The notes beneath the pieces are model-generated. The model saw nothing but the letters and a program-made list of their open reading frames with translations. It was not told where the DNA came from and made no database searches. This document shows, in pieces, positions 8,670 through 17,872 of a stretch of 64,000 bases of DNA. The DNA comes from Prochlorococcus sp. RS04. Lineage in GTDB: Bacteria > Cyanobacteriota > Cyanobacteriia > PCC-6307 > Cyanobiaceae. The DNA lies in NCBI RefSeq assembly GCF_001989455.1, contig NZ_CP018346.1, forward strand, positions 310,001 to 374,000, read 5' to 3'. Each line of letters opens with the position of its first letter. Positions within the stretch are counted from its first letter, which is position 1. The position numbers and the translations under genes were made by a program.

Positions 8670-9905
8670 ATGAATGGGATTTTGACATGGGATGATTTAA
8701 ATAAATTTGAAATTGAAGATCTTGATAGAGTCCATGGTGTAAATAATTCCTACGCAAATTTAAGATTATTTGGACATAGCGAAAATGATGTATTAGTTAC
8801 TCTCTATAGAGATAGGCATTCTTGGTGTCCTTACTGTCAGAAGATATGGTTATGGCTTGAATTTAAGAAAATTCCATACAGAGTCAAGAAAATAAATATG
8901 TTTTGCTACGGCCAAAAAGAAAGTTGGTTCCTTGAAAAAGTCAGATCCGGGAAATTACCTGCAATTGAATTTAAAGGAAAAGTTATAACTGAAAGCGACG
9001 ATATCATAGCTTTTTTAGAAAATGAATTTGGAGCACTTGGATCTTTTATAACATCTAGTCACCTTATCAAAATTCGAGAGTTAGAAAGAGAAATTTTCAG
9101 ATCCTGGTGTAATTGGCTCTGCCGAGAAAGCTTTAATTTTATAGATAACTCTTTTAGAAAAAAAAGATTTAAAGAATCCATTTCCAAACTCGATGAAATC
9201 TTAAGTAGCTCAAAATCAGGGTTTGTTGATCCATCAGTTTCTAACACGGGTGATATAGAGCCTGGTGTTGGAGATATAATTTTTATTCCCTATATGGAGA
9301 GAATGAATGCATCACTTATATATTATAAAGGGTTTAATTTAAGATCTAATTATCGTCATGTAGATAACTGGCTTACCCTTTTTGAGGGGACAAGTGCTTA
9401 TAGAGGCACTCAAGGAGATTTTCATACTCATTCTCATGATTTACCCCCACAAATGGGAGGATGCTATAAAGAAAGCAATGAACAACAGATTACTTTCTCT
9501 AAGCTAATAGATACCGGGGAAGGTTTAGGTAATTATGAATTAAACCAAAATTATGAGTCAAAATATTATGCAACAATTGCTCTTAAAAGAGTGATAAAGC
9601 ATAAAGACAATTTACTAAAGGTAAACCCATACAATAAAGAATCCTTTGACGAATCATTGAGATCAGCTTTGAGCCATATGATCACAGGTGAAGTATTAAT
9701 CCCTAAAAAACTTTCAGGAATCTCTCTAAGATACTTAAAAAACAGAATCTCAGTTCCAAGAGATATGCCAATTATTTCAGCAAGGTTATTAAGGCAATCA
9801 TTAAATAAAATTGAATCGCTTAGTAATATCAATGAAATAGATAAGATACCTTTTAGGCATAGATATGATCAAGATCCAATAAATTTCACTTCTAGTTATA
9901 AGTAA
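8670..9905 (+). CDS. Large glutathione S-transferase-like protein
   Basis: A 411-residue protein. Residues about 43-125 form a thioredoxin-like GST N-domain with the CPYC redox motif (SWCPYCQKIWLWLEFKKIPY) and the GSH-binding ITESDDI. Residues 130-250 resemble a GST helical domain. The last 140 residues are a helical extension not found in standard GSTs of about 200 residues. It is divergent from gor, which supports a glutathione-linked role. The CPYC active site suggests a reductase or omega-like activity rather than a classical transferase; the substrate is unknown. Confidence 0.8.
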   Translation: MNGILTWDDLNKFEIEDLDRVHGVNNSYANLRLFGHSENDVLVTLYRDRHSWCPYCQKIWLWLEFKKIPYRVKKINMFCYGQKESWFLEKVRSGKLPAIEFKGKVITESDDIIAFLENEFGALGSFITSSHLIKIRELEREIFRSWCNWLCRESFNFIDNSFRKKRFKESISKLDEILSSSKSGFVDPSVSNTGDIEPGVGDIIFIPYMERMNASLIYYKGFNLRSNYRHVDNWLTLFEGTSAYRGTQGDFHTHSHDLPPQMGGCYKESNEQQITFSKLIDTGEGLGNYELNQNYESKYYATIALKRVIKHKDNLLKVNPYNKESFDESLRSALSHMITGEVLIPKKLSGISLRYLKNRISVPRDMPIISARLLRQSLNKIESLSNINEIDKIPFRHRYDQDPINFTSSYK

Positions 9906-9907
9906 AA

Positions 9908-11302
9908 CTATAAATTTTTTCTTGAATCTATTTGAAGTAAATCTCTTATTTTTTGAACCTGACTTGCAATATTTGGATCAATAGATAACTTTTTTTCAAC
10001 TTGTTCAATAGCATACATAACTGTTGTATGGTCCTTACCACCAAATTCATCTCCAATTCTTGGTAGGCTTAGATCCGTACCATGTCTCATAAGATACATA
10101 CCTATTTGTCTAGCTTGACTTACTGGTTTTCTCCTACTTGAACTGATCAATTCATCAGTAGAAACTTTAAAGAAATCTGACACTTTATTAATAACTTGTT
10201 TTGGAGTAACAACTACACCAACACTATTAGGATCAAGCATTGGAGCAATTGATTGAACTGTCATTGGCAAGCCTGTTATTGATGCAAATGCAACAGCTCT
10301 AGTAAATGCTCCTTCCAATTCTCGAATATTCGAAGTGAATCTTCCTGCTATAAATTGAATTAAATCTCTTGGAAGACTCATCCTCTCTTGTTCTGCCTTT
10401 TTTTGAAGGATGGCTGTCCTAGTCTCAAGATCAGGTGGTTGAATATCTGCGGTCATACCCATTGAGAACCTAGAAATTAATCTCTCTTGAATTCCCGACA
10501 ATTGATTTGGTGGTCTGTCACTTGCAATAACTATTTGACTTCCTGATTCGTGAAGTGCGTTAAAAGTATGAAAGAATTCTTCCTGTGTATACTCTTTGCC
10601 TTCTAAGAACTGTATATCATCAATTAAAATCAAATCTACATTTCTATATTTATCTCGAATAGCTGTCATTCCATCTCTTCGAATACCACTAATAACATCA
10701 TTTGTAAAAGTCTCTGTAGATACATATTTAACTTTTGCTTCTGGATCTATTTCTACTCGATAATGCCCTATTGCTTGCATTAAATGAGTCTTACCAAGGC
10801 CTACTCCTCCACAAATAAATAATGGATTGAATTCTCTCCCAGGAGATTCGGCAACGGCTAAAGCTGCGGCATGAGCCAACCTACTATTTGGACCTACAAC
10901 AAATCTTTTAAAGACGTAGCGTAAATTTAAACCATTAGGATTTTTGAATTGATTTTTTGAAGAATTATTTTGGTTATTACTAGAAAAAGATCTTGATTTA
11001 TGATGAACATTCTTTTCGTTAGCTTTATCTTCATTTGTTAGATCGCTGCTGGTATTCGTTTCAGATTTAAAAACAACTTTTACATCATGACCGCAGATTT
11101 CCTTCGCAGCTTTTTCAATAGTTTCACAATAATTCTTTCTCAACCAATCACTAGAAAATGTATTTGGGGCGATTAGAGTTAATAAGCCATTTTCAAAACA
11201 ATTAAACTTAGCAGGCCTTATCCATGTCTCAAATGAAGGCTTACTTAAAGTTTTTTGGAGTGATTGTTGAACTTCCGCCCAAATAGGATTAGTTGCTTGC
11301 AA
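9908..11302 (-). CDS. dnaA: Chromosomal replication initiator DnaA
   Basis: AAA+ ATPase that unwinds the origin and also acts as a transcription factor. N-terminal domain I (about 1-80), a Ser/Asn-rich linker (about 90-125), Walker [12 protein letters not shown], Walker [11 protein letters not shown], sensor region, and the C-terminal DNA-binding signature [15 protein letters not shown] are all present. Length 464. The start read here is TTG. It is not next to dnaN or other replication genes, and I saw no cluster of TTATNCACA boxes nearby. It converges with the GST-like gene. Confidence 0.97.
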   Translation of the reverse strand: MQATNPIWAEVQQSLQKTLSKPSFETWIRPAKFNCFENGLLTLIAPNTFSSDWLRKNYCETIEKAAKEICGHDVKVVFKSETNTSSDLTNEDKANEKNVHHKSRSFSSNNQNNSSKNQFKNPNGLNLRYVFKRFVVGPNSRLAHAAALAVAESPGREFNPLFICGGVGLGKTHLMQAIGHYRVEIDPEAKVKYVSTETFTNDVISGIRRDGMTAIRDKYRNVDLILIDDIQFLEGKEYTQEEFFHTFNALHESGSQIVIASDRPPNQLSGIQERLISRFSMGMTADIQPPDLETRTAILQKKAEQERMSLPRDLIQFIAGRFTSNIRELEGAFTRAVAFASITGLPMTVQSIAPMLDPNSVGVVVTPKQVINKVSDFFKVSTDELISSSRRKPVSQARQIGMYLMRHGTDLSLPRIGDEFGGKDHTTVMYAIEQVEKKLSIDPNIASQVQKIRDLLQIDSRKNL

Positions 11303-11313
11303 AGTTTTATTCT

Positions 11314-11330
11314 CTAGATTATTAATCTAG
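11314..11330. promoter_or_regulatory. 17-bp perfect palindrome just upstream of dnaA
   Basis: CTAGATTA-T-TAATCTAG, reading the same on both strands, begins 12 bases upstream of the dnaA start codon and lies between dnaA and a divergent glycosyltransferase gene. It contains two G-C pairs and resembles a dimer operator; in the transcript it would be a hairpin just before the start. It does not match the DnaA-box consensus. Confidence 0.5.
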
Positions 11331-11471
11331 TTGGAATTTAATAATTGGCCATTATCAAATCACAAGATCACGACAAATTTAAAATTATTTAACAAAGTAT
11401 CGACTAAATTTATAAAAATAAATTTTATATTTTTTAATAGGCATATAATTATTTTAAATTTAACTAAATTA

Positions 11472-12107
11472 TTGGATAAAGCATTACTTATAATCATGGC
11501 GAAATGGCATGGTTTTGGAAGATGCAAAACAAGATTATCAAAAGATATAGGTAAAAGTAATTCAGCGAAAATACAAAGTGTAATGACAAAACACACTATT
11601 TCAGTTGCAAAATTTCTTCAAGAAAATAAACTGCTTGATATTTCTATTGCCATAACTGGTTTGGGAGTAGGAAATTGTAGAAAATGGTCTAGAGAATTAG
11701 GCATCAAAAAATTTAATTTGCAGGGGAAAGGCTGCTTGGGAGAAAAAATGAAACGGCAAATAATTATCAACAAAAAATTTTGTGCAAGGCATAAAATCAA
11801 AAATATTATTTTTATTGGTACTGACCTTCCAGATTTATGCCATCAAGATTTATTGAATACTCTAAAAGAGCTTCAACATAATGATCTTATTTTAGGACCA
11901 TCTAACGATGGAGGATATTGGCTTATCGGTTTATCAGAAAAAATAATGTTATCACATACATATTTACCTTTTATCAACATAAAGTGGGGAACAGAAAATG
12001 TTCTTCAAAATACAATTGATAATTTTGCTTCTAAAAAATTAAAATACAAGTTTCTAGATAAAAAAATAGATATAGATACAATTATTGATATTGAAAATAG
12101 AAAATAA
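11472..12107 (+). CDS. TIGR04282-type (DUF2064) glycosyltransferase-like protein
   Basis: The core matches the arsenosugar/rSAM-associated transferase 1 family: ALLIIMAKWHGFGRCKTRLS at the start (usual family pattern is AK-PGxxKTRL), IFIGTDLPDL, and DLILGPSNDGGYWLIGL, a nucleotidyltransferase-like GT-A fold. TTG at 11472 is chosen because the first beta strand (ALLII) is then kept; an ATG at 11496 would cut it, and the open frame further upstream (to 11331) encodes AT-rich, non-conserved residues. It forms a pair with the next glycosyltransferase, 5 bases downstream. Substrate unknown. Confidence 0.8.
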   Translation: MDKALLIIMAKWHGFGRCKTRLSKDIGKSNSAKIQSVMTKHTISVAKFLQENKLLDISIAITGLGVGNCRKWSRELGIKKFNLQGKGCLGEKMKRQIIINKKFCARHKIKNIIFIGTDLPDLCHQDLLNTLKELQHNDLILGPSNDGGYWLIGLSEKIMLSHTYLPFINIKWGTENVLQNTIDNFASKKLKYKFLDKKIDIDTIIDIENRK

Positions 12108-12112
12108 TCGAC

Positions 12113-12796
12113 TTGTCAAAAATTTCAATTATCATTCCAACAATTAATGAAGCTAGTAATTTGCCATTATTGCTTTCAGACTTGTCAAGTATTCAGAAAG
12201 AGGGCGAAATCATAATTGTTGATTCTGGAAGTGAAGATAAAACTATCGACATAGCAAATATTTATGGAGCGAAAGTATTTATATCCAAAGAAAGGAATCG
12301 AGGTTTACAATTAGATATTGGAGCTAAAAATTCAAAAGGAGAGTGGCTCATATTTTTACATGCAGACACAAGATTAACTCATGATTGGTTTAAAAAAATA
12401 AACTCATTTTTAGAGGGAAACAAGAATATTATTTACTATTTTGAATTCAAAATTAATCACAAAAAGATAATTTATAGATTTCTCGAAATGCTCGTGAATA
12501 TTAGAAGTAAATTTTTTAAAAAACCGTATGGTGATCAAGGTTTAATAATTCATAGAACAACCTATTTTAAGAATAATGGATTTAGAAATATACCTTTGAT
12601 GGAAGATGTAGATTTTTTAATGAGATTAAACAAAAAAAAAGATTTAAAACAATTAAATTTTCCTATTTTTATAAGTTCAAGGAAATGGGAAAGAACTAAT
12701 ATTTTTCTCCAAGCTATTAAGAACTGGCACTTTAGAAGAAGATGGTTAAAAGGCGAATCGTTAAAATCTATATATTCTGACTACTACAAAAAATGA
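12113..12796 (+). CDS. TIGR04283-type family 2 glycosyltransferase
   Basis: A 227-residue GT-A protein: ISIIIPTINEASNLPLLL, the nucleotide-sugar Asp in IIIVDSGSEDKT, and the metal-binding LHADTRL (a DxD-like site). PLMEDVDFLMRL is the acceptor-side motif. It fits the transferase 2 family that is usually found beside transferase 1, as here. The start is TTG at 12113, five bases after the previous stop. The pair may build a small glycolipid or arsenosugar-like compound; that is inference from family context only. Confidence 0.82.
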   Translation: MSKISIIIPTINEASNLPLLLSDLSSIQKEGEIIIVDSGSEDKTIDIANIYGAKVFISKERNRGLQLDIGAKNSKGEWLIFLHADTRLTHDWFKKINSFLEGNKNIIYYFEFKINHKKIIYRFLEMLVNIRSKFFKKPYGDQGLIIHRTTYFKNNGFRNIPLMEDVDFLMRLNKKKDLKQLNFPIFISSRKWERTNIFLQAIKNWHFRRRWLKGESLKSIYSDYYKK

Positions 12797-13327
12797 TTAA
12801 TTTGCATACCAAAAAGCACATTTCGACCCTCTAGGTTCTAAAATCCAACCTTGTCTTTTGTAAAATGAAACCACTTCAGCATCAGCAAAAAGGGTTACTT
12901 TAGAAATGCCAATATTTTTCAATTCTTTTAGGACATACCTCATTATCTCTTTCCCCAATCCAAGTCCTTGATAGACAGGGTTAATAGCCACATCCCAAAC
13001 TGTTGCTTCTAGAATTCCATCGCCAGTGCATCTTGCAAATCCAACTAGTCTGGGAAATTTATCATCATGACGCCATAACCCAACCACCAAAATACTGTAA
13101 TCTAAAGCTCTTTTTACTCTCCTTATAGGCCTTCTGCTCCAACCAACAGTTTGCAAAAGTTGATCTAGTTCTATTAGATCTAAATCTTTATTTTTACTAC
13201 ATACAAAGATTTCTTCTTTAGTTGTATGAGTGAACTCATAAGAATTCAAACCATAGAGATCTATCAGCTCATCCTTTGATATACTGTTTGATTTTTTTAT
13301 TAACGATCCTTGGTTTCTAAAAATCAT
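12797..13327 (-). CDS. GNAT acetyltransferase, SNAT/NSI-like
   Basis: A 176-residue acetyl-CoA N-acetyltransferase. The acetyl-CoA loop is VYQGLGLGKEIM (Q/R-x-x-G-x-G/A type). The flanking blocks ILEATVWDVAINP and LFADAEVVSFYKRQGW, plus the C-terminal FWY, closely resemble plastid NSI/SNAT proteins of plants and their cyanobacterial relatives, which acetylate serotonin and photosynthetic proteins. Substrate here is not known. Its start shares one base with the stop of the ABC exporter gene, so both are probably one transcript. Confidence 0.8.
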   Translation of the reverse strand: MIFRNQGSLIKKSNSISKDELIDLYGLNSYEFTHTTKEEIFVCSKNKDLDLIELDQLLQTVGWSRRPIRRVKRALDYSILVVGLWRHDDKFPRLVGFARCTGDGILEATVWDVAINPVYQGLGLGKEIMRYVLKELKNIGISKVTLFADAEVVSFYKRQGWILEPRGSKCAFWYAN

Positions 13328-15123
13328 TAAAAATTCACGAATCCCTTTTGTTGAAGCTCAGAGAGCTGAAAATATAAACCCTTTTTAAGTCTTAATTCAC
13401 TATGCGTTCCCTCCTCAACTAATGATCCCCCTTTTAAGACTAAAATTTTATCAGAACTTTCAATAGTTGCTAATCTATGAGCTATTACTAATGCTGTTCT
13501 TTTTGACAGAATTCTTTCAAGATCTTTTTGCAAAGTAGCTTCTGTTGAGGGATCCATAAACGCTGTTGCTTCGTCCATTATTAAAACAACAGGATTTCTA
13601 ATAGCTACTCGAGCTACGGAAAGAAGTTGTCTCTCTCCCGAAGAGAGATTTCCTCCTCTCTCTCTTAGTGAGGTGTTCAAACCTTCTGGTAATTTTTTTA
13701 ACAAATTATCTAACCCTAATTCGTAACAAAGATTTTCTAATTCAAGATTGTCTAGATTCGAATTAAGTTTTAAATTATCTGCGACATTTCCACTAAAGAT
13801 AAAGGTATCTTGCAAAACTACTCCCAACATATTTCTAAGAGTTGCAATAGGAATATCTTTGATATCAATATCATCGATTAAAATTTGACCCGATTGAGGT
13901 TCATACAATCTACACAATAGTCTTATTATGGTTGTCTTACCTGAACCAGTTGGACCTACAAAAGCCACATGCTCTCCTGGATTAATCTTGAAAGATAAAT
14001 TTTTTATAATGTGTTCTCCTTCGTTGTAGAAAAAATTAACATTTTTGAACTCAATTTTGCCCTTAAATTTTTTATTTACATTTTTAGCATTTTCTAAAAA
14101 ATGTTTTGCGGAAGTAGAATCTTTAATCTGTATTTCTTCATCCAATAATTCGTTTATTCTTTCTACAGCTGTTAAACCTCCTTGTATTTGAGTAAATCTT
14201 TCTGCAAGCTGCCTTAAAGGTTCAAAAAGTCTTTGAGAATATAAAATAAAAGTTGTTAATGTTCCTAAACCAATATTTCCAGAAGTAACAAGATATCCTC
14301 CAACTGCCAAAACCAAGGAAACTGCAGCAAGAGAAATCCATTCTATAAACGCTGAAATACTACTGTCATAAAATATTGTTCCATTAACTGCTTTCTTATA
14401 AGCAACTCCAGTTTTGGAAAATTTTTTGCTATTAAAAGCCTCTCTTCTGAACATCTGAACGACTTCTAAACCTTGAAGATTCTCTTGAAAATCAGAGTTT
14501 AGTTGAGACAATTCTTCCCTTACTTGATAATTGGCTCTTCTGTAACGTTTTTGAAGCCAGATAATAAAATATGAAACTGGGATTTGAGTCAAAAGTAATA
14601 AAATGGCAAGCCCCCGATCAATTGACAGCATTGTCAAAGAAATTACTATCAGACTAACGAAATCAGCAATGACTCCTACTGCCCCACTCCCAAAAACCTC
14701 GGCTAAAGCATCAACATCATTTGTTAATCTTGTTAATAATTTCCCCACAGGCATTTTATCGTGATACCTAAGAGATAAAGATATTGAATGATCAAAAAGT
14801 TCTCTTCTTATTCTTGCTGTCAAACGTTGTCCCACTGCTTGGATATTGTAAGTTTGGTATCCCTGCAGAACTAATCTGAATAAAACAGTTATAAATAAAG
14901 ATACGATAATGGCATTTATCGACTGCCCAAAGAAAGTTTTACTTAGCCAAACATCTGTAGTTTCATTCTTTAGAATAGTAATTGCTTGACCAACTAATAA
15001 TGGTTGAATAGCTCCAGAGAAAGAAACAGGTAACAAAACTATCAAGATTAGATAGATTGTTTTTTTATCTTTTGTTAAAAATTTACCTAACTTTTTAATC
15101 CTTCTAAAATCTTTAAAAAACAT
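13327..15123 (-). CDS. ABC exporter, fused membrane and ATPase domains (MsbA/MDR-like)
   Basis: A half-transporter of 598 residues that would work as a dimer in the inner membrane. Residues about 20-310 carry the six-helix exporter domain, including RFHD-like RRELFDHSISLSLRYHDK. The ATPase domain has Walker A GPTGSGKTT, signature LSSGERQLLSVAR, Walker B VVLIMDEATAF and H-loop IAHRLAT. The family exports lipids, drugs or peptides; the substrate cannot be read from sequence. It sits between hisG (13 bases away) and the GNAT gene on the same strand. Confidence 0.9.
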   Translation of the reverse strand: MFFKDFRRIKKLGKFLTKDKKTIYLILIVLLPVSFSGAIQPLLVGQAITILKNETTDVWLSKTFFGQSINAIIVSLFITVLFRLVLQGYQTYNIQAVGQRLTARIRRELFDHSISLSLRYHDKMPVGKLLTRLTNDVDALAEVFGSGAVGVIADFVSLIVISLTMLSIDRGLAILLLLTQIPVSYFIIWLQKRYRRANYQVREELSQLNSDFQENLQGLEVVQMFRREAFNSKKFSKTGVAYKKAVNGTIFYDSSISAFIEWISLAAVSLVLAVGGYLVTSGNIGLGTLTTFILYSQRLFEPLRQLAERFTQIQGGLTAVERINELLDEEIQIKDSTSAKHFLENAKNVNKKFKGKIEFKNVNFFYNEGEHIIKNLSFKINPGEHVAFVGPTGSGKTTIIRLLCRLYEPQSGQILIDDIDIKDIPIATLRNMLGVVLQDTFIFSGNVADNLKLNSNLDNLELENLCYELGLDNLLKKLPEGLNTSLRERGGNLSSGERQLLSVARVAIRNPVVLIMDEATAFMDPSTEATLQKDLERILSKRTALVIAHRLATIESSDKILVLKGGSLVEEGTHSELRLKKGLYFQLSELQQKGFVNF

Positions 15124-15135
15124 TTAGCTAATCTT

Positions 15136-15774
15136 CTATAAAGCATTAGTTGATTCTATTGATAAAATTGTATCTCTGAGATGATTATCATCTAACCTCA
15201 TAGATAAAGGATTTCCAATTAGTCTTGCAGTCGAGTAATAAAGATCATCTATTTTAATCAAACCATTCTCTTTGAGAGTCTTTCCGGTTGCCACCAAATC
15301 AACTATTGCCTCTGCCATACCCGTAATAGGACCAAGCTCGACTGATCCCGTCAAATGTACTATATCTACAGGAATATTTAATTCTTCAAAATAAGATCTT
15401 GCTGTTTTTGTAAATTTACTTGCTACTTTACAATTCGCTGGGAGATCGGTTGGTTTTAAATAATTGCTATTTTTCTTAACCGCCAACGACATATGACAAC
15501 CCCCAAATCCTAAATCTAATAATTTTGCGACTTTTAATTCAGATTCTCGTAAAACGTCATACCCAACAATACCCAAATCAGCCTGCCCATAACTTACATA
15601 AACAGGCACATCCCCATTTCTTACTAATAGAGCTTTTGCCCTTTTGCAATTTGATTCAAAGGTTAATGATCTATTATTTTCTTCCAACGCATTAGAGAAA
15701 TCTAACCCAGCTTTTTTAAAAGTTGAAATTGAATCTTTTAACAGAGCTCCTTTTGGTAAAGCTATAGTAATCAT
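15136..15774 (-). CDS. hisG: ATP phosphoribosyltransferase, short form
   Basis: First enzyme of histidine synthesis, joining ATP and PRPP. The 212-residue protein begins [14 protein letters not shown], has [10 protein letters not shown], and the PRPP-binding loop [13 protein letters not shown]. It lacks the C-terminal regulatory domain, so it is the short HisG that needs HisZ as partner; hisZ is not in this window. It is divergent from the glyoxalase II-like gene. Confidence 0.95.
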   Translation of the reverse strand: MITIALPKGALLKDSISTFKKAGLDFSNALEENNRSLTFESNCKRAKALLVRNGDVPVYVSYGQADLGIVGYDVLRESELKVAKLLDLGFGGCHMSLAVKKNSNYLKPTDLPANCKVASKFTKTARSYFEELNIPVDIVHLTGSVELGPITGMAEAIVDLVATGKTLKENGLIKIDDLYYSTARLIGNPLSMRLDDNHLRDTILSIESTNAL

Positions 15775-15814
15775 AGATCAATTTCTTCCAAGGATTCTTC
15801 ATTCTAATTTAACA

Positions 15815-16555
15815 ATGGAATTTAATAAAGCTCGAAATATAACTGGACTTAGAGTTTTAAGTGATAACGTCATATGGTTGTTGGTAAAAGATAAATCCGT
15901 TGTAGTTATAGATCCATCAGTACACGAACCAGTTGTTAGATATATAAATGAAAACAATTTTCACTTAGAAGCTATTTTGCAAACTCATCATCATTCAGAC
16001 CATATTGGAGGGACGAAGTCTCTTATTGAAAAATGGCCAAATGTAAAGGTGATTGCTTCCTCCAAAGAAAAAAAGCGAATCCCTTTTCAAAATGTATCTG
16101 TTGAAGATGGAGAAACTTTAAACATTTTAGGGGAAGAAGTAAAAATAATTGAAGTATTAGGTCATACAAACTCACATATTGCCTTCTTTTTGAATGGGGA
16201 AGATCCTGTTCTTTTTATTGGTGACACATTATTTTCTGGAGGCTGTGGAAGAATTTTTGAGGGAACTTATCAACAAATGTATTCTTCACTAGAAAGAATC
16301 AAATCTTTACCAAAAAATACTCTGATATATTGTGCACATGAATATACAAAGGAAAATATATTGTGGGCATTGAATCTCAAGCCAAAAGATCAAGATATAA
16401 AAAATAAACTTTCGGAAGTTGAAAAAAAACTTTCACTTAATGAATTGACAATTCCATTTTTACTTGATGAAGAGATGAAAATAAACCTTTTCTTAAGAGC
16501 AAAAAATTTAGAAGAATTTACTTTTTTAAGAGCAAATAAAGATTTATGGGTTTAA
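15815..16555 (+). CDS. gloB: Hydroxyacylglutathione hydrolase (glyoxalase II), MBL fold
   Basis: Hydrolyses S-lactoylglutathione. Metal ligands are in [32 protein letters not shown] and CAHEYT. The frame is open back to 15644 inside hisG, but ATG at 15815 gives a 246-residue protein of normal length that begins near the first beta strand; the longer version would overlap hisG by 130 bases and is rejected. Fits with the window's other glutathione genes. Followed by ridA on the same strand. Confidence 0.88.
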   Translation: MEFNKARNITGLRVLSDNVIWLLVKDKSVVVIDPSVHEPVVRYINENNFHLEAILQTHHHSDHIGGTKSLIEKWPNVKVIASSKEKKRIPFQNVSVEDGETLNILGEEVKIIEVLGHTNSHIAFFLNGEDPVLFIGDTLFSGGCGRIFEGTYQQMYSSLERIKSLPKNTLIYCAHEYTKENILWALNLKPKDQDIKNKLSEVEKKLSLNELTIPFLLDEEMKINLFLRAKNLEEFTFLRANKDLWV

Positions 16556-16579
16556 ATAGATAGGTATCTTCCTAAACAA

Positions 16580-16972
16580 ATGTCCCCCAAACAAGTAATT
16601 AAAACATCAAATGCTCCTGATCCAGTAGGACCTTATAATCAAGCAATAAAAGCTGGAGATTTTATCTATTGTTCTGGTCAAATTGCTATAGACCCAGCTG
16701 TAAATGAAATAACTTGTTTAGGTGATATAGAGAAGGAAACTATTCAAGTTTTAAAAAATCTTGCAGAAGTTCTTAAAGCTGGTGGAGCCAAAATAGAGGA
16801 TGTAATAAAAACAACTATTTACTTAACGGACTTAAGTAATTTTCAAATTGTCAATAAAATATATAGTGATTTTTTTAATATAGAGAATCCTCCCGCAAGG
16901 GCCTGTGTGGAAGTTTCATCTCTACCAAAAGGAGTTTTAGTTGAAATAGATTGCGTCGCATTTCTAGATTAA
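16580..16972 (+). CDS. ridA: RidA family enamine/imine deaminase
   Basis: A 130-residue RidA/YjgF protein that removes reactive enamines made by PLP enzymes, protecting for example branched-chain amino acid synthesis. GPYNQAIKAGDFIYCSGQIA is the typical N-terminal block; PPARACVEVSSLPKGVLVEI carries the active-site Arg and the signature end. It follows gloB by 24 bases and is probably co-transcribed. Confidence 0.93.
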   Translation: MSPKQVIKTSNAPDPVGPYNQAIKAGDFIYCSGQIAIDPAVNEITCLGDIEKETIQVLKNLAEVLKAGGAKIEDVIKTTIYLTDLSNFQIVNKIYSDFFNIENPPARACVEVSSLPKGVLVEIDCVAFLD

Positions 16973-17057
16973 TTTCTAATTATTGAGAAATTTGAAATAT
17001 GAACCAATTGTGCACCATAGTTGTATAGATTATTAGTTGATAATTCATCTTTGATCT

Positions 17058-17285
17058 ATGTCAGCAGCAAAGCTTAATATAGATGAACTAGAAGCAGGTT
17101 ATCCTTTATTTTGCAAAGCTCTTAGACTATTAATCTTAAAAGGAAACTCAGTTAAAGATATAGAAAAGACAGTATGTTGGGGTCATCTTGAGACTTTAAA
17201 TAGATGTCTACCTGGTAGATATAAAGCCCCAACATATTTAATGGCTTTAATCAAAAGAGATATTGCAAAGCCTAATAATTATTAA
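17058..17285 (+). CDS. Small conserved protein, DUF3136-like
   Basis: A 75-residue protein with the pattern ELEAGYPLFCKALRLLIL, CWGHLETLNRCLPGRYK and a C-terminal YLMALIKRD. I match it from memory to the picocyanobacterial DUF3136 family; function unknown. It looks wholly helical with no membrane segment. It converges with the acRAF-like gene ending 6 bases away, at the distal end of the carboxysome operon, so any link to carboxysomes is positional only. Confidence 0.6.
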   Translation: MSAAKLNIDELEAGYPLFCKALRLLILKGNSVKDIEKTVCWGHLETLNRCLPGRYKAPTYLMALIKRDIAKPNNY

Positions 17286-17291
17286 AAAGGA

Positions 17292-17531
17292 CTAATACTC
17301 TAAATAAAATTTATCAATATCCATTGAAAAGTCTTTTTCCTTTTCTGATATTTCTTTATTATCTAAAAATATTGAAAGACTTACAAAATTCTTACCGAAG
17401 CTGATATTTGGATAGACATCCCTTTCTTTGCATAATTTCTCAATTTCCCCAATGAATTTACTAATTTTTGAGTATTGATCAAATTCAAATCTTTTTTCAA
17501 TCCTCAAAGGTGATTCCCTTTCATTCCACAT
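17292..17531 (-). CDS. Pterin-carbinolamine dehydratase-like carboxysome/Rubisco assembly factor (acRAF-like)
   Basis: A 79-residue degenerate PCD-fold protein. PISKFIGEIEKLCKE-like helix, YPNISFGKNFVSLSI strand and EKEKDFSMDIDKFY C-terminal helix fit the PCD-like gene that follows alpha-carboxysome operons; such proteins assist Rubisco assembly (acRAF). The dehydratase His-His motif is not visible, so it is probably not an enzyme. It lies 74 bases after csoS4B on the same strand, consistent with being the last gene of the operon. Confidence 0.72.
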   Translation of the reverse strand: MWNERESPLRIEKRFEFDQYSKISKFIGEIEKLCKERDVYPNISFGKNFVSLSIFLDNKEISEKEKDFSMDIDKFYLEY

Positions 17532-17605
17532 TACATTCTTTATTCAAGACTAGTTACACTATACATTCAACAAAGTTTATAAATAAATTTTTGAAGTTAA
17601 AATTT

Positions 17606-17854
17606 TTAGTCACTCTCCCAATAATCAATAATACCTCCAATTGTTAAATCCGTTTGAACTTCTGGGTTAGGGCATGCAAACCTCGCAGCAGAGCCACTGG
17701 CAGTAAAAACCCAGTTACCTTCTCTAGCACCAACAGGATCAACAGCAACTAATTTCTTGCCCTTATTATTTTCCAAAATTCTTAAATTCATATATCCTAA
17801 GCCAGCGACTCTTTGAGTACATACCATTCTTCCTAATACCTTCATAATTTCCAT
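17606..17854 (-). CDS. csoS4B: Alpha-carboxysome pentameric vertex protein CsoS4B
   Basis: An 82-residue BMC-P (CcmL/EutN) protein that closes carboxysome vertices as a pentamer. VLGRMVCTQRV at the start, LVAVDPVGAREGNWVFTASGSAAR in the middle and TDLTIGGIIDYWES at the end are typical. A strong ribosome site (AGGAGG on the minus strand, bases 17864-17869) lies 9 bases before the ATG at 17854 and 18 before the next ATG, deciding the start. Confidence 0.93.
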   Translation of the reverse strand: MEIMKVLGRMVCTQRVAGLGYMNLRILENNKGKKLVAVDPVGAREGNWVFTASGSAARFACPNPEVQTDLTIGGIIDYWESD

Positions 17855-17872
17855 AATTTATATCCTCCTTTT

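Noticed and set aside
9900-11500. Replication origin at dnaA
   Set aside because: No cluster of DnaA boxes and no dnaN neighbour seen by eye.
15644-15814. Longer N-terminus for the glyoxalase II gene
   Set aside because: The extension is antisense hisG sequence; the family length fits the ATG at 15815.
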